Shown: positions 8,212 to 17,378, counted from the stretch's first letter. The stretch is DNA of 33,217 nucleotides from Opitutia bacterium (GCA_947472765.1 CANJCM010000051.1:1-33217); one strand, 5' to 3'. A program made the numbers and translations. The notes: a model not told the origin generated them from the letters alone.

Positions 8212-8532
8212 GCGCGGCTCCCGTCTACGCGGCTTTCGGAACGACGCAATCCCCGCCACCACCCTCCTTGGCCGGCTCAAATCGGGCTTGAAGTCAGTTC
8301 GTGAATCGACGTTCGTCCTCCCTCTCGGCCATGTCCCCCGGTTTCCCCAGTTTTTGCACGGTGACGCGTCAGACTTCGACGACGCGAACTACCGCGTGCG
8401 GTCCCCGCGCTTGAAGCGGGTATCGACGGGCGCCTGACGCGCCTTCCGCCCCGGCTTGCTCCGGACGGCGTCCAAAAACTCGTTCCGCTTTCGCGGTAAC
8501 CCTGCCAGCCTCGACCTCTCTTTATTTCTTTC
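8212..8532. other. divergent intergenic gap, no gene seen
   Basis: A gap of 321 bases between the OppA-like gene and cysS, which are transcribed away from each other, so it must hold two promoters. Apart from the GGGAG noted separately, I see no clear -35/-10 pair, no T-box specifier structure before cysS and no convincing small reading frame. Confidence 0.5.
8218..8222 (-). promoter_or_regulatory. ribosome binding site of the OppA-like gene
   Basis: GGGAG on the minus strand, six bases before the ATG at 8209-8211. It is the reason this start was preferred to the ATG at 8172, which has no comparable site at normal spacing. Confidence 0.5.
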
Positions 8533-9921
8533 ATGGCCATCAAGCTCTTCGACTCCCTGACCCGTGAAGTCCGCCCGCTGCGGATTCCGTCGGCCGCCGA
8601 TCCGCAGGACGTCTTCAGCTTCTACAACTGTGGCCCGACGGTTTACGCGCCGGCCCACATCGGCAACTTTCGCACGTTCGTGATCAACGACGTCCTCCGC
8701 CGCCTGCTCGAACTCGAGTTGGGCGCCGGCAAGGTGCGGCATGTCCGCAACCTCACCGACGTCGACGACAAGACCATCAAGCGCTCGCGCGACGAGAACC
8801 GCCCTCTGGGCGACGTCACGCGGCAATGGACGGACAAGTTTCACGCCGATTGCGCCGCGCTGAATTGCCTCCCGCCGCACGACGAGCCCCGCGCCGCCGA
8901 TCCGAAGTACCTGCGCGAGCAGGTGAACATGATCGAGTGCCTGATGGAGAAGGGCAACGCGTACCGCGCCGCGGATGGCTCCGTCTATTTCAAGGTGTCG
9001 TCGTTTGCGGACTACGGCCGACTCTCCCGCGTCCGCGAGCGCGAGCTTCAGCCCGGCAGCGCCCTCAAGGCCCTCGCCGCCGATGCCGATGAGAAGGAAG
9101 ACGGCAGTGACTTTGCGCTTTGGAAAGCGTGGAAGCCGGACGACGGTCCGAACAAGTGGCCCGGACCCAAGGGCGCGGCGGAAGGCCGGCCGGGCTGGCA
9201 TATCGAGTGCAGCGCGATGAGCAAATCGCTGCTCGGAATGACCATCGATCTGCACACGGGCGGTGTGGACCTGCTTTTTCCCCATCACGAAAACGAGATC
9301 GCCCAGAGCGAGTGCTGCAATGGGACGACTTTTTCACGCCATTGGTACCACAGCGAACACCTGCTCGTGGACGGCAGGAAGATGAGCAAGAGCCTCGGCA
9401 ACCTGTACACCCTCGACGATCTCGCGGCGAAGGGCTTCTCGCCGATGGCACTGCGTTATGCGCTCCTGTCGGGACACCCGCGCAAGCAGCTCAACTTCAC
9501 GCTCGACTCACTGCACGCGGCGGAGAGCGCACTGCAGACGCTTCGCGGCTATCGTGCCACCCTCCCCGATGCCGGTGTGACCCACGACGTCTTCGGCCCC
9601 GTGCTGACCGCACTGCAGGATGATCTCAATACGCCCGCGGCCTTCGGCGCGCTGTTCACAGTCGTGAATCGCAAGGACGGCCAGGCGGACCGCGCATCCT
9701 TCGATCGCGTGCTCTTCGCGCTCGGGCTCAAACTCGACGCGCCTGTGGCTCCGAAGACCGAGATCCCCGCCGAAGTCCAACTGCTCGCCGATCGCCGCTG
9801 GTCCGCGAAACAGGCCAAGGACTTCGCGTCCGCCGACGCGTTGCGCAAGGAACTCGCCGCCGCCGGCTGGTCCATGCTCGATCGCAAGGACGGCTACTCG
9901 CTCGAACCGGCAAAAAAGTGA
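8533..9921 (+). CDS. cysS: cysteinyl-tRNA synthetase
   Basis: Charges tRNA-Cys. The 462-residue class I synthetase has the zinc and active-site Cys33 in FYNCGPTVY, the HIGN signature (42-45), the zinc ligands in WHIECSAMS and HHENEIAQSEC, and KMSKS at about 283-287. A DALR-type helical region and the short C-terminal tail (LLADRRWSAKQAKDFASADALRKEL) complete it, so the length is normal. The next gene, thrS, follows after 47 bases on the same strand, so the two synthetases are probably one transcript. The ATG has no clear Shine-Dalgarno sequence; the leader just before it is T-rich. Confidence 0.97.
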   Translation: MAIKLFDSLTREVRPLRIPSAADPQDVFSFYNCGPTVYAPAHIGNFRTFVINDVLRRLLELELGAGKVRHVRNLTDVDDKTIKRSRDENRPLGDVTRQWTDKFHADCAALNCLPPHDEPRAADPKYLREQVNMIECLMEKGNAYRAADGSVYFKVSSFADYGRLSRVRERELQPGSALKALAADADEKEDGSDFALWKAWKPDDGPNKWPGPKGAAEGRPGWHIECSAMSKSLLGMTIDLHTGGVDLLFPHHENEIAQSECCNGTTFSRHWYHSEHLLVDGRKMSKSLGNLYTLDDLAAKGFSPMALRYALLSGHPRKQLNFTLDSLHAAESALQTLRGYRATLPDAGVTHDVFGPVLTALQDDLNTPAAFGALFTVVNRKDGQADRASFDRVLFALGLKLDAPVAPKTEIPAEVQLLADRRWSAKQAKDFASADALRKELAAAGWSMLDRKDGYSLEPAKK

Positions 9922-9968
9922 ATCTACGCTGCGCTCGCACCCGTTTTCAGGGTCAAATAATTTAAGCC

Positions 9969-11882
9969 ATGTCGATGTCTCCCCTCGAAGAACTCCGTCA
10001 CTCGTGCTCGCACGTGCTGGCGACCGCGCTGCTTCGCGTCTTCCCCGACGCCAAACTCGACATCGGGCCGCCCACTGACACCGGCTTCTATTACGACGTC
10101 GACCTGGAGCACAAACTCACGACCGACGACCTGACCAGGCTCGAGGCGGAGATGAAGAAGGTCGCGGACGAGAATCAGCCTTTTTATCGCAAGGAAGTTT
10201 CCCGCGACGAGGCGGTCGAAATCATCCGCAAGATGGGTCAGGAGCGGTACAAGCTCGGCCGGCTGGCGGACATTCCCGCGGAAGAGAAGATTTCGTTCTA
10301 CCAGAACGGCGAGTTCATCGACCTCTGCGCCGGCACGCACGTGCGCTACACGTCGAAGCTAAAGGCGTTCAAGCTCCTCTCGATCGCCGGCGCGTATCAT
10401 CGCGGCGACGAGAAGAACAAGCAGCTGCAGCGTATCTATGGCACCGCCTTCCCGACCAAGGATGAGCTTGCGGCCTACCTCACGCAGATCGAACAGGCGC
10501 GGCTCCGCGACCACCGCAAGCTGGGTCGGGACCTGAAGCTGTTCCACATCGATGAGGACGTCGGTCAGGGATTGATTCTTTGGACGCCGAACGGCGCGGT
10601 CATCCGTCAGGAACTCCAGACTTTCATCAGCGAAGAACTGCGCAAGCAGGGCTATTCGCAGGTCTTCACGCCGCACATCGGCAAACTGGAGCTCTACAAA
10701 ACTTCCGGTCACTTCCCCTACTACAAGGAATCGCAGTTCACCCCGGTAATCGAGAACGAGTCCCTCGCGAAGGTCATCGCCGAGAACTGCCCCTGCGGCG
10801 AGGTCTTCGCCCGACTCGAGGCCGTCTCCGCGAATCTCCGCGACCAGATCAACGCCCGTACGGGGCGCGAGGCGATTACCCCTGATCGCGTCCTTCCGAA
10901 CGAGCAGTTGCTCGACGGCTTCATGCTGAAGCCGATGAACTGTCCGCATCACATCAAAATCTTCGCCTCGCAGCCGCACTCCTACCGGGACCTCCCGGTC
11001 CGCCTGGCGGAGTTCGGCACCGTCTACCGGTGGGAGCAGAGCGGCGAGTTGAACGGCATGACGCGCGTTCGCGGCTTCACGCAGGACGACGCGCATCTGT
11101 TCTGCACCGAGGAGCAGATCGCCGGCGAGGTGCTCGGGTGTCTCGCCTTGGTCAAAATCATCCTGACCACGCTCGGGATGCAGGATTACCGCGTCCGCGT
11201 TGGTCTGCGCGACCCTGACTCCAACAAGTACACCGGCGACGCAGCGAACTGGGACAAGGCCGAGGCGGCCTGCCGCGAGGCCGCGAAGACGCTCGGCGTC
11301 CCTTTCACCGAGGAGCCCGGAGAGGCGGCCTTCTACGGCCCCAAAATCGACTTTGTGATCAAGGACGTCATTGGGCGCGAATGGCAGCTCGGCACCGTGC
11401 AGGTCGACTACAACCTGCCCATCCGCTTCGACCTCTCGTACATCGGCGCCGACAATCAGGCGCACCGGCCGGTGATGATTCACCGCGCTCCTTTTGGCTC
11501 GATGGAGCGGTTCTGCGGCGTGCTGATCGAGCATTTCGGCGGCGACTTCCCGGCCTGGCTCGCGCCGGAGCAGGTCCGGATTGTGCCGATTAGCGACAAG
11601 GTCATCGACCATGCCCGTGCGCTGCTGGCCCGCCTGAAGGGTGAAAACCTCCGCGCCACCCTCGACGAACATAGCGACAAGCTCGGGGCCAAGATTCGGA
11701 GGGCGGAACTCGACAAGGTCCCCTACACTCTCGTCATCGGGCAGAAGGAAGCCGAGGCGAACAGCGTCTCGGTCCGCTCACGGGCCCGCGGCGACGAAGG
11801 CGTGATGACGACCGACGACTATGTCGCACGTCTCAAGGCCGAGGTCGTGACCCGGTCCCTGCCGAACAAGAAGGCGACCTAA
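9969..11882 (+). CDS. thrS: threonyl-tRNA synthetase lacking the TGS domain
   Basis: Charges tRNA-Thr. The 637-residue protein begins directly with the editing domain (H11-x3-H15 in RHSCSHVLA; C120 and H124 in CAGTH); the N-terminal TGS domain of E. coli-type enzymes is absent. The class II core has the zinc Cys325 in KPMNCPHH, motif 2 (YRWEQSGELNGMTRVRGFTQDDAH) and motif 3 (HRAPFGSMERF), followed by the anticodon-binding domain (VRIVPISDK...ATLDEHSDKLGAKIR...YTLVIGQKE). About 45 extra residues (roughly 265-312, with NCPCGE in them) sit between YYKESQFTP and FMLKPMNCP compared with the E. coli enzyme. Editing and catalytic residues look intact, so it should be active. Confidence 0.96.
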   Translation: MSMSPLEELRHSCSHVLATALLRVFPDAKLDIGPPTDTGFYYDVDLEHKLTTDDLTRLEAEMKKVADENQPFYRKEVSRDEAVEIIRKMGQERYKLGRLADIPAEEKISFYQNGEFIDLCAGTHVRYTSKLKAFKLLSIAGAYHRGDEKNKQLQRIYGTAFPTKDELAAYLTQIEQARLRDHRKLGRDLKLFHIDEDVGQGLILWTPNGAVIRQELQTFISEELRKQGYSQVFTPHIGKLELYKTSGHFPYYKESQFTPVIENESLAKVIAENCPCGEVFARLEAVSANLRDQINARTGREAITPDRVLPNEQLLDGFMLKPMNCPHHIKIFASQPHSYRDLPVRLAEFGTVYRWEQSGELNGMTRVRGFTQDDAHLFCTEEQIAGEVLGCLALVKIILTTLGMQDYRVRVGLRDPDSNKYTGDAANWDKAEAACREAAKTLGVPFTEEPGEAAFYGPKIDFVIKDVIGREWQLGTVQVDYNLPIRFDLSYIGADNQAHRPVMIHRAPFGSMERFCGVLIEHFGGDFPAWLAPEQVRIVPISDKVIDHARALLARLKGENLRATLDEHSDKLGAKIRRAELDKVPYTLVIGQKEAEANSVSVRSRARGDEGVMTTDDYVARLKAEVVTRSLPNKKAT

Positions 11883-12052
11883 GCAAACGAGATCGCCGTA
11901 CGGCGGGACCGAAGCACCGGCGCATTTCGCCCGTGTCGGGGGGGGGGATGTTGTTCGTTGCTGGACAGTAACGCTTCCTCGCGTCCAGCTGCGGCGAGTC
12001 CGGCTGGCTGAACCGGTAGCCCGCGAGGTTCCGGGTCGGAAATTCGGGCAAT

Positions 12053-12082
12053 AAAAAACCCCGCTCGGTGAGGAGCGGGGTT
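12053..12082 (-). terminator. intrinsic terminator of the rplY-ompH cluster
   Basis: On the minus strand CCCCGCTC and GAGCGGGG (12059-12066 and 12073-12080) form an 8-bp stem, extended by AA/TT, around a 6-base loop, followed at once by TTTTTT. It lies 18 bases after the ompH stop. The same hairpin may help stop thrS from the other side, where the T-run is broken (TTCAAACTTTT). Confidence 0.9.
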
Positions 12083-12099
12083 CAAACTTTTGACTTAGC

Positions 12100-12777
12100 T
12101 TACTTCTTCGGCGCGCCCGGGACGGTAATCGCCGGGGTACCAGCAGCCGGGGCCGCCGCGGGAGCTGCAGGAGCTGCAGCCGGAGCAGCGGTCGGGGCGC
12201 CCGCCGGACGATCCTTGTTCAGTTCCTTCATCACTTCCTCGGTGATGTCGTAGCTCGGCTCAGCGAAGACGATGCTCGAGATGCCGATCTGCGTCGGGCC
12301 CGCCTTGTCGAGAAGGAGGGTCGCGCCCTTGCGCTTGGCGACGTCGGTCGCGGTCTTGGAGATTTCCTCGAGCATCAGACTGCGGAAGGTCATCAACCGC
12401 TGCTGCAACGAGTTCCGGGTGTTCTGCACGAAAGTCTGAATTTCCTGCTGCTTGCGCTGGATCGACTCGAGCTTCTTCTGCGCCTCGGTCTGACCCTTGG
12501 ACTTGGCATCCGCGCTAAGCGCCGGATTGTTGGCCTGATCGTTGAGGGCCTTGTACTCCTCGACCAGCGAATTGCCTTCCTTGTTCATCCGGTCGACTTC
12601 CTCCTGCGCCTTCTGGTCGTCGGCCTGGATCTTGGCGTTCTGTTCAATCGTCTTGTAGTGATTGTCGTACAGCTTCGCCATGTCGACGATGTGAACTTTA
12701 ACCGCCTGTGCGTTCGCGGTGAGCGCGATTGCGCCAAAAGTCGCGATCGCGACAAGGGACTGGATGATTTTCTTCAT
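12100..12777 (-). CDS. ompH: OmpH/Skp-family periplasmic chaperone
   Basis: Holds unfolded outer-membrane proteins in the periplasm for delivery to the BAM complex. The 225-residue protein has a signal peptide MKKIIQSLVAIATFGAIALTANAQA (cleavage about 24/25), the Skp start VKVHIVDMAKLYDNHYK, a long charged helical hairpin (about 45-140) of the Skp tentacle type, and the closing strand GATLLLDKAGPTQIGISSIVFA. It ends in an Ala/Pro-rich tail (about 190-225) that is not part of the family core. The frame is open 19 codons further upstream, but the signal peptide fixes the start. It lies 40 bases after bamA, and a terminator follows. The lpxD gene often found next is absent. Confidence 0.9.
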   Translation of the reverse strand: MKKIIQSLVAIATFGAIALTANAQAVKVHIVDMAKLYDNHYKTIEQNAKIQADDQKAQEEVDRMNKEGNSLVEEYKALNDQANNPALSADAKSKGQTEAQKKLESIQRKQQEIQTFVQNTRNSLQQRLMTFRSLMLEEISKTATDVAKRKGATLLLDKAGPTQIGISSIVFAEPSYDITEEVMKELNKDRPAGAPTAAPAAAPAAPAAAPAAGTPAITVPGAPKK

Positions 12778-12817
12778 GGATAGTAGTGAGCGTGTAGAAA
12801 GAATTACGTGAACAGAA

Positions 12818-15196
12818 TCAGAACCGGGTGCCAAAGGAAAAATTGAACTGGTTGCCCTTCTTGTTCAGCCCATCGCCGGTCAGCGGCACACCCAGGTCGA
12901 GGCTCAACGGCGCGCCCGCCACAAACATGCGGATGCCAAAACCGAAGTTGTCGTTGAACTTGCCGGGGTTGAAATCATACGCGCCAGTGTTGACGAAGCC
13001 AAAGTCGTAGAAGATCGCAAAGCGGATCGGGCTCACGATATCGGCCGAGTATTCCACCCCGAAGAAGCCATAGCTCTTGCCGCCAATGGGCTCGTTGAAC
13101 TCATCGCGAGGGCTGACGTCGCGGAACTCGAATCCACGCAGATTTTGCGGTCCACCGAGGTATTGCTTCCGATAGTAAGGCACGTTCGCGCTGCTCCCGT
13201 AGTTCTGGATGACACCGCCGCGCGCAATCAGGCTCAGGACTTGGGCCTGAAAGTCGAAGAGCGGAAAGAACTGCGAGCCGCGAAATTCCAAGCTGTAGAA
13301 GTCATTCGTCGGGGCGCCGCCGAACGGACCGCCCGCGACATTCAGGTTAATCTCCACGCGGTTGCCACTGGTCGTGTTGATGATCTTGTCACGAGTGTCC
13401 CGAGTGAGCTGTACGCCCATCATCGAGAGGTTGTTATTACCCTCCAAGGCCTTAATCACCGCCGACGCCGATGAAGAGACGTTCTGGATGCCGATCGTTT
13501 GAAAGGTGTAGGTCAGGCGCCCCTCCCACAACTCGAAGAGCCGCTTGCGCAGGTAGACTTCGAAACCGGTCTCGATCTGGCTGTAATAAGTACTGTTGTA
13601 CTCCGAACTGGTCCGGAAAATACTGAAGCCAAGTCCGAGCTCTTTCTGGAAGAGCCACGGTTCCTCGAACGACATCACGACCTCGCTGGAAAGCGAACCG
13701 AGCTGCAGACGAAGCCGGAATTTCTGGCCATCGCCCTGGAAAAACGAGCGGCGGTTGAAGAGGTCGAAATTCGATTGCGAAACCTCGGCAAACAGCGAGG
13801 CACGTTCCAGTGAGCTGAAGCCCGCGCCAAACGTCAGGTTGCCGGTGCGGCCTTCCTGAATCGCGATCCGCAGATTACGACGGCCCGGGATGTTCGTCTC
13901 GTGCGGCGTTACGTTCACATCCTCAAAGAAACGGGTGTTCTCGAGGCGCAGCGTGCTCAGCTTCATCAGCACGGTGCTGAAAACGTCCCCGGGACCGAGC
14001 ACGAGTTCACGCAGGATCACCGTGCTCTTCGTCTTCGAATTACCCTCGATCTCGATCGATTCGACCGTGAATTTTTCGCTCTCGTGAATGCGGTATTCGA
14101 TGTCGATCGCGCCCGTCGCAACGTTGGGCTTGCGGAAGAGGCTGACGCGCGTGTCGAGGTAGCCGTCCTTGCCGTAAAAATCGGTCAGCCGCTCCACGTC
14201 CTTGTCGAGCCGTGACGGCATGAACGGATAGCCGCGCCGCATGCGGACGACGCGGTTAAGCAGGGCCACGTCGAAGAGATTGTTTCCTGTGAAAGCGACG
14301 TCACCGATGTAATAGCGTCGTCCCTCCGTGATACTGATCACAAGTTCGAGGCGATCCGGTTTGGGATAATTGAAAGTGACCTTGTCCTGCGGGATATCGA
14401 CATCGAGAAAACCCTGCTCGCGGTAAAAATCGCGCAGCTTGTCGAGGTCATCTTCAAACTGCTCATCCTTGAAACGGCCGGAGCCGGTGAGCCACGAGAA
14501 CATCCACCACTTCTTCGTCTCCAACACACCCCGAAGTCGCCGGGGGCCGACGAGGGTGTTTCCGACGAACTTGATGTTCGCGATTTTGACGCGTTCGCCT
14601 TCACGAATCTTGTACGTCACCGTGCCGAAGCCGCCGACCCGATCGCGTTCCACTCCATAAGTGACGGAGATCTGGTTGTAGCCTTCCTTCTGGTAGAATT
14701 CCCGCAGCTTTTCGGCGTCTTCCTTGATCTGGCGCTCGTCGAGGGCGTGGTTCGGACGGACCAAGGTCTCCTTCTCCAGCCGCTTCGTCTTTACCCGTCG
14801 ATTGCCTTCAAAATGCACCGCGAGCACGCGGAACTTGGGCGTTACTTCGACAACGAGGTTGTACACCCGGTCACCGGCCGTCTCGTGCTTAACCTCGATA
14901 AACTCGAATAGGCCGGTCCGGTACAAGGAGCGGATGTCGCGGTCGAGCGTCACTTCGTCGAAATCCGAGCCCTCGCGAATCTGCATATTCGCGCGGACAA
15001 TCTGCTCGTTAACGTTCGCAGTCCCGACGAAACGAATGCTGATCGACCCCACTTTGAAAGTTGGAGCCTGCTGCGACTGAGGATTTTGCGCTGGCTGCTG
15101 GCCCGAAACCGACACCGATCCCGCCATCACAAGCCAAAGAGACGCAATAAGGAGATGTGTGACCCTGCGCACAGGGTTACTGGTGAAAGTTTTCAA
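12818..15196 (-). CDS. bamA: outer-membrane protein assembly factor BamA
   Basis: Central barrel of the BAM machine that folds proteins into the outer membrane. The 792-residue protein has a signal peptide (about 1-33), a Gln/Pro-rich linker, five POTRA-type repeats (about 47-430; for example KVGSISIRFVGTANVNEQIV, KIANIKFVGNTLVG, YYIGDVAFTGNNLF and FTVESIEIEGNSKTKS), and a C-terminal Omp85 barrel with RGFEFRDVSPRDE in the region of the conserved barrel-lumen motif. It ends in FNFSFGTRF, with the terminal Phe expected of a barrel. The start codon overlaps the end of dnaB by 20 bases, which suggests translational coupling; ompH follows 40 bases later. Confidence 0.95.
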   Translation of the reverse strand: MKTFTSNPVRRVTHLLIASLWLVMAGSVSVSGQQPAQNPQSQQAPTFKVGSISIRFVGTANVNEQIVRANMQIREGSDFDEVTLDRDIRSLYRTGLFEFIEVKHETAGDRVYNLVVEVTPKFRVLAVHFEGNRRVKTKRLEKETLVRPNHALDERQIKEDAEKLREFYQKEGYNQISVTYGVERDRVGGFGTVTYKIREGERVKIANIKFVGNTLVGPRRLRGVLETKKWWMFSWLTGSGRFKDEQFEDDLDKLRDFYREQGFLDVDIPQDKVTFNYPKPDRLELVISITEGRRYYIGDVAFTGNNLFDVALLNRVVRMRRGYPFMPSRLDKDVERLTDFYGKDGYLDTRVSLFRKPNVATGAIDIEYRIHESEKFTVESIEIEGNSKTKSTVILRELVLGPGDVFSTVLMKLSTLRLENTRFFEDVNVTPHETNIPGRRNLRIAIQEGRTGNLTFGAGFSSLERASLFAEVSQSNFDLFNRRSFFQGDGQKFRLRLQLGSLSSEVVMSFEEPWLFQKELGLGFSIFRTSSEYNSTYYSQIETGFEVYLRKRLFELWEGRLTYTFQTIGIQNVSSSASAVIKALEGNNNLSMMGVQLTRDTRDKIINTTSGNRVEINLNVAGGPFGGAPTNDFYSLEFRGSQFFPLFDFQAQVLSLIARGGVIQNYGSSANVPYYRKQYLGGPQNLRGFEFRDVSPRDEFNEPIGGKSYGFFGVEYSADIVSPIRFAIFYDFGFVNTGAYDFNPGKFNDNFGFGIRMFVAGAPLSLDLGVPLTGDGLNKKGNQFNFSFGTRF

Positions 15197-16562
15197 AGCG
15201 AGTGATGTCCCGGAGGAAAGTAAGTCTCAATTCTCCTACCGGGCCGTTTCGTTGCTTGGCAACGATTAACTCGGCTGAGTCTGCAGCGACTTGGAATTTT
15301 TCGTCGGCGTCTCGGGGCCGGGCTAGCATAAGTACGACATCGGCGTCTTGTTCGATGGAGCCGGATTCACGCAAATCCGCCAGTTTGGGGACGCGATTCT
15401 CCTTCTCGGAAGAACGATTAAGCTGGGATAATACAATGACGGGAACGTCGAGTTCCTTCGCAAGTGACTTTAGGCCACGAGAAGCCTCTGCGACCTGCTG
15501 TTCACGGGGCACCTTGGAGTCGACCGGACTCAGTAACTGCAAGTAATCGACAACAATAAGCCCCAAAGGAGTCCGGGCATGGATTCGGCGCGCCTTGGCG
15601 CGGAGCTGCATGATCGAGAGCGCGCTCGAGTCGTCGATGAAGATGGGCGCCTTCGAGAATTGGTCCGCCGTCTCCACGAGGCGATTCTGCTCATCGCCAT
15701 TTTTTGAGAGCAATCCGTCGCGGAGGAGCTTCATGTTCACCCGGGCCCGGGAGCAAAGCATGCGCAAGGCGAGCTGAGCCGCGCTCATTTCCAGCGAGAA
15801 GACGAGCGTCGCGACCGGCGCGCCACCCTTCTGCGGCATCGCCGCCGCTTCGGCAAAGTTGAGCGCCAGCGAGGTCTTTCCCATCGAGGGTCGGGCCGCG
15901 AGCACGATCATTTCCTGCCGCTGAAATCCCCACATCAGGGCGTCGAGGTCCCGGAAGCCGGAGGTGACTCCCGTAAGCTCGCCCTTCTTCATCATCATCT
16001 TCGTGATGACGTTCATCGCCTCGCGGGTCGGTTCGCGCATTTGCTTGGCGCTCTCACTGACCCGATTCTGCGTGACCGTGAAAATCTTCTGTTCCACCTG
16101 ATCGACGAACTCATCGATTCCGCCCGAGAAATTGTAACAATCCTCGACGGCACCGGTGGCCGATCGAATAATCTCCCGCAGCAGACTCTGCTCCCTGACC
16201 CGCTCGATGAAATAGCTGGCCTGGGCGGTGGTGGGAATCCGGCTGCTGACCTGGCTCAGGAACGCGTAGCCGCCCACGGCATCAAGCTGGCGGGCGTTCT
16301 TCAGTTCCTCGGCCACGACCGACACTTCGATCGGAGCCTGTCGGTTGTAGAGGTCCAGCAAACGCTCGAAGATGATTCCGTGCTTCGGATCGTAGAAAGA
16401 TTCCGGACGCAGACGCGCCTCAAGGCAGCGCGAAACCACGTCAGCTCCATCGAGAAGACAGCACGACAGCAGGTACTCTTCCGCCTCCAGGCTGTGCGGC
16501 AGCGATCGGCCGGCAGGGCTCCCGGGGGCGCGGGACGCAGAGTTGGAGGTGTCTTGGACCAT
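15177..16562 (-). CDS. dnaB: replicative DNA helicase DnaB
   Basis: Hexameric helicase that opens the replication fork. The 461-residue protein has the N-terminal domain (about 22-125; PHSLEAEEYLLSCCLLDG), a linker, and the RecA-like domain from LTGVTSGFRDLDALMWGFQ, with Walker A ARPSMGKTS (223-231), the Walker B strand LGLIVVDYLQLLSP, the arginine-finger and DNA-loop region around LNRSSEKENRVPKLADLRESGSIEQDADVVLML, and KQRNGPVGELRLTF. No intein is present. It follows rplI after 209 bases that contain two hairpins, and its end overlaps bamA. The rplI-dnaB order is common in bacteria; bamA directly after it is unusual. Confidence 0.97.
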   Translation of the reverse strand: MVQDTSNSASRAPGSPAGRSLPHSLEAEEYLLSCCLLDGADVVSRCLEARLRPESFYDPKHGIIFERLLDLYNRQAPIEVSVVAEELKNARQLDAVGGYAFLSQVSSRIPTTAQASYFIERVREQSLLREIIRSATGAVEDCYNFSGGIDEFVDQVEQKIFTVTQNRVSESAKQMREPTREAMNVITKMMMKKGELTGVTSGFRDLDALMWGFQRQEMIVLAARPSMGKTSLALNFAEAAAMPQKGGAPVATLVFSLEMSAAQLALRMLCSRARVNMKLLRDGLLSKNGDEQNRLVETADQFSKAPIFIDDSSALSIMQLRAKARRIHARTPLGLIVVDYLQLLSPVDSKVPREQQVAEASRGLKSLAKELDVPVIVLSQLNRSSEKENRVPKLADLRESGSIEQDADVVLMLARPRDADEKFQVAADSAELIVAKQRNGPVGELRLTFLRDITRFENFHQ

Positions 16563-16643
16563 GCGCGAACGCGTCAGTCAGTCCGTCCCGCGATCAGCCC
16601 GCAACCATGGGTTTTGCACATTCTGTTCGCAGGGGGTCGAGAG

Positions 16644-16664
16644 GACTCCGGAGAAGCCGGAGTC
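16644..16664. repeat. 8-bp-stem hairpin between rplI and dnaB
   Basis: GACTCCGG and CCGGAGTC pair perfectly around AGAAG. It lies in the 209-base spacer of the leftward cluster, 81 bases before the dnaB ATG. There is no T-run. It could be a processing or attenuation structure that sets helicase output apart from that of the ribosomal proteins. Confidence 0.5.
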
Positions 16665-16693
16665 AGGCCGTTTGGGCCGGGCACACCAGCAGC

Positions 16694-16730
16694 GCGCCGG
16701 CCAGGCTGGTAAAAGCCAGCCGCCCGGCGC
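16694..16730. repeat. bipartite strong hairpin just after rplI
   Basis: GCGCCGG (16694-16700) pairs with CCGGCGC (16724-16730), and inside it GGCTGG (16704-16709) pairs with CCAGCC (16716-16721) around TAAAAG. On the minus strand it starts 41 bases after the rplI stop. No T-run follows, so it would be a weak terminator or a 3'-end stabiliser. Confidence 0.55.
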
Positions 16731-16771
16731 TCGTGGGCGCCGCGACGGGTATGCTTGAACCAGCGTAGAAC

Positions 16772-17323
16772 TTACTTCGTCTCCTTGCGCGGACGACGTT
16801 CGGTCCGTTCCGGCCGGCGTTCGCCTTTGTCGGCAGCCGGCGCTTCCTCAGCCACAGTCGGCTCGATCGGATTCTCGGAAACAACGTCGAAGCCCAGCTC
16901 CACACTGACATCCGCGTGCAACTTCACCTTCACGGTGTGCTTGCCGAGGGTCTTCACCGGGGTGAAAAGATGAATCTTCTTCTTGTCGATCTCGATTCCG
17001 GAGGCCACGAGCTTGTCGTGAACATCATTGGCGGTGATCGCGCCGAACATCTTGCCACCCTCGCCCGTCTTCACGGCGAACGCGAGGCTGGTGCGTTCCA
17101 GCTTCTTGGCCAACTCCTGCGCCGCGGTCAGTTCATCCTGCTCGCGCGTGGCCCGACGCTTCTTCAGCGCCTCAACCTGCTTGCGATTCGCCGCCGTCAC
17201 CGGGACAGCGATCTTTCGCGGCAGGAGAAAATTGCGAGCATAGCCCGCGCGCACTTTGACTTGATCGCCTTCGCCGCCGAGGCCTTCGACGGGTTTGACG
17301 AGGAGGATTTCACTATTGGCCAT
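16772..17323 (-). CDS. rplI: 50S ribosomal protein L9
   Basis: Large-subunit protein that binds 23S rRNA near the L1 stalk and reaches out as a strut. The 183-residue protein begins with the L9 signature: KPVEGLGGEGDQVKVRAGYA and then RNFLLPRKIAVP (10-41). A long central helix (about 45-75) and the C-terminal domain with GKMFGAITANDVHDKL and KKKIHLFTPVKTLGKHTVKVKLHADV follow. After the core (about 150) come roughly 33 extra residues with alternating charge (ERRPERTERRPRKETK). It lies 80 bases after ssb, and that spacer holds a small hairpin but not the usual rpsR gene. Confidence 0.96.
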   Translation of the reverse strand: MANSEILLVKPVEGLGGEGDQVKVRAGYARNFLLPRKIAVPVTAANRKQVEALKKRRATREQDELTAAQELAKKLERTSLAFAVKTGEGGKMFGAITANDVHDKLVASGIEIDKKKIHLFTPVKTLGKHTVKVKLHADVSVELGFDVVSENPIEPTVAEEAPAADKGERRPERTERRPRKETK

Positions 17324-17360
17324 CTGAGTTTTGAGTTAAAAGTTTAGGGATTACTGTGGC

Positions 17361-17378
17361 GAACGCCAAGGGGCGTTC
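17361..17378. repeat. 7-bp-stem hairpin in the ssb-rplI spacer
   Basis: GAACGCC and GGCGTTC pair around AAGG, with further GCG/CGC pairing possible outside. It sits in the 80-base spacer where rpsR would be expected, in the likely leader of rplI. Confidence 0.4.

Noticed and set aside
8212-8532. T-box or other tRNA-sensing leader before cysS
   Set aside because: No T-box sequence, specifier loop or antiterminator pair could be recognised.
11938-11947. Run of ten G bases after thrS
   Set aside because: A single homopolymer in non-coding DNA; it may be a slippage or base-calling site, but nothing links it to a function.
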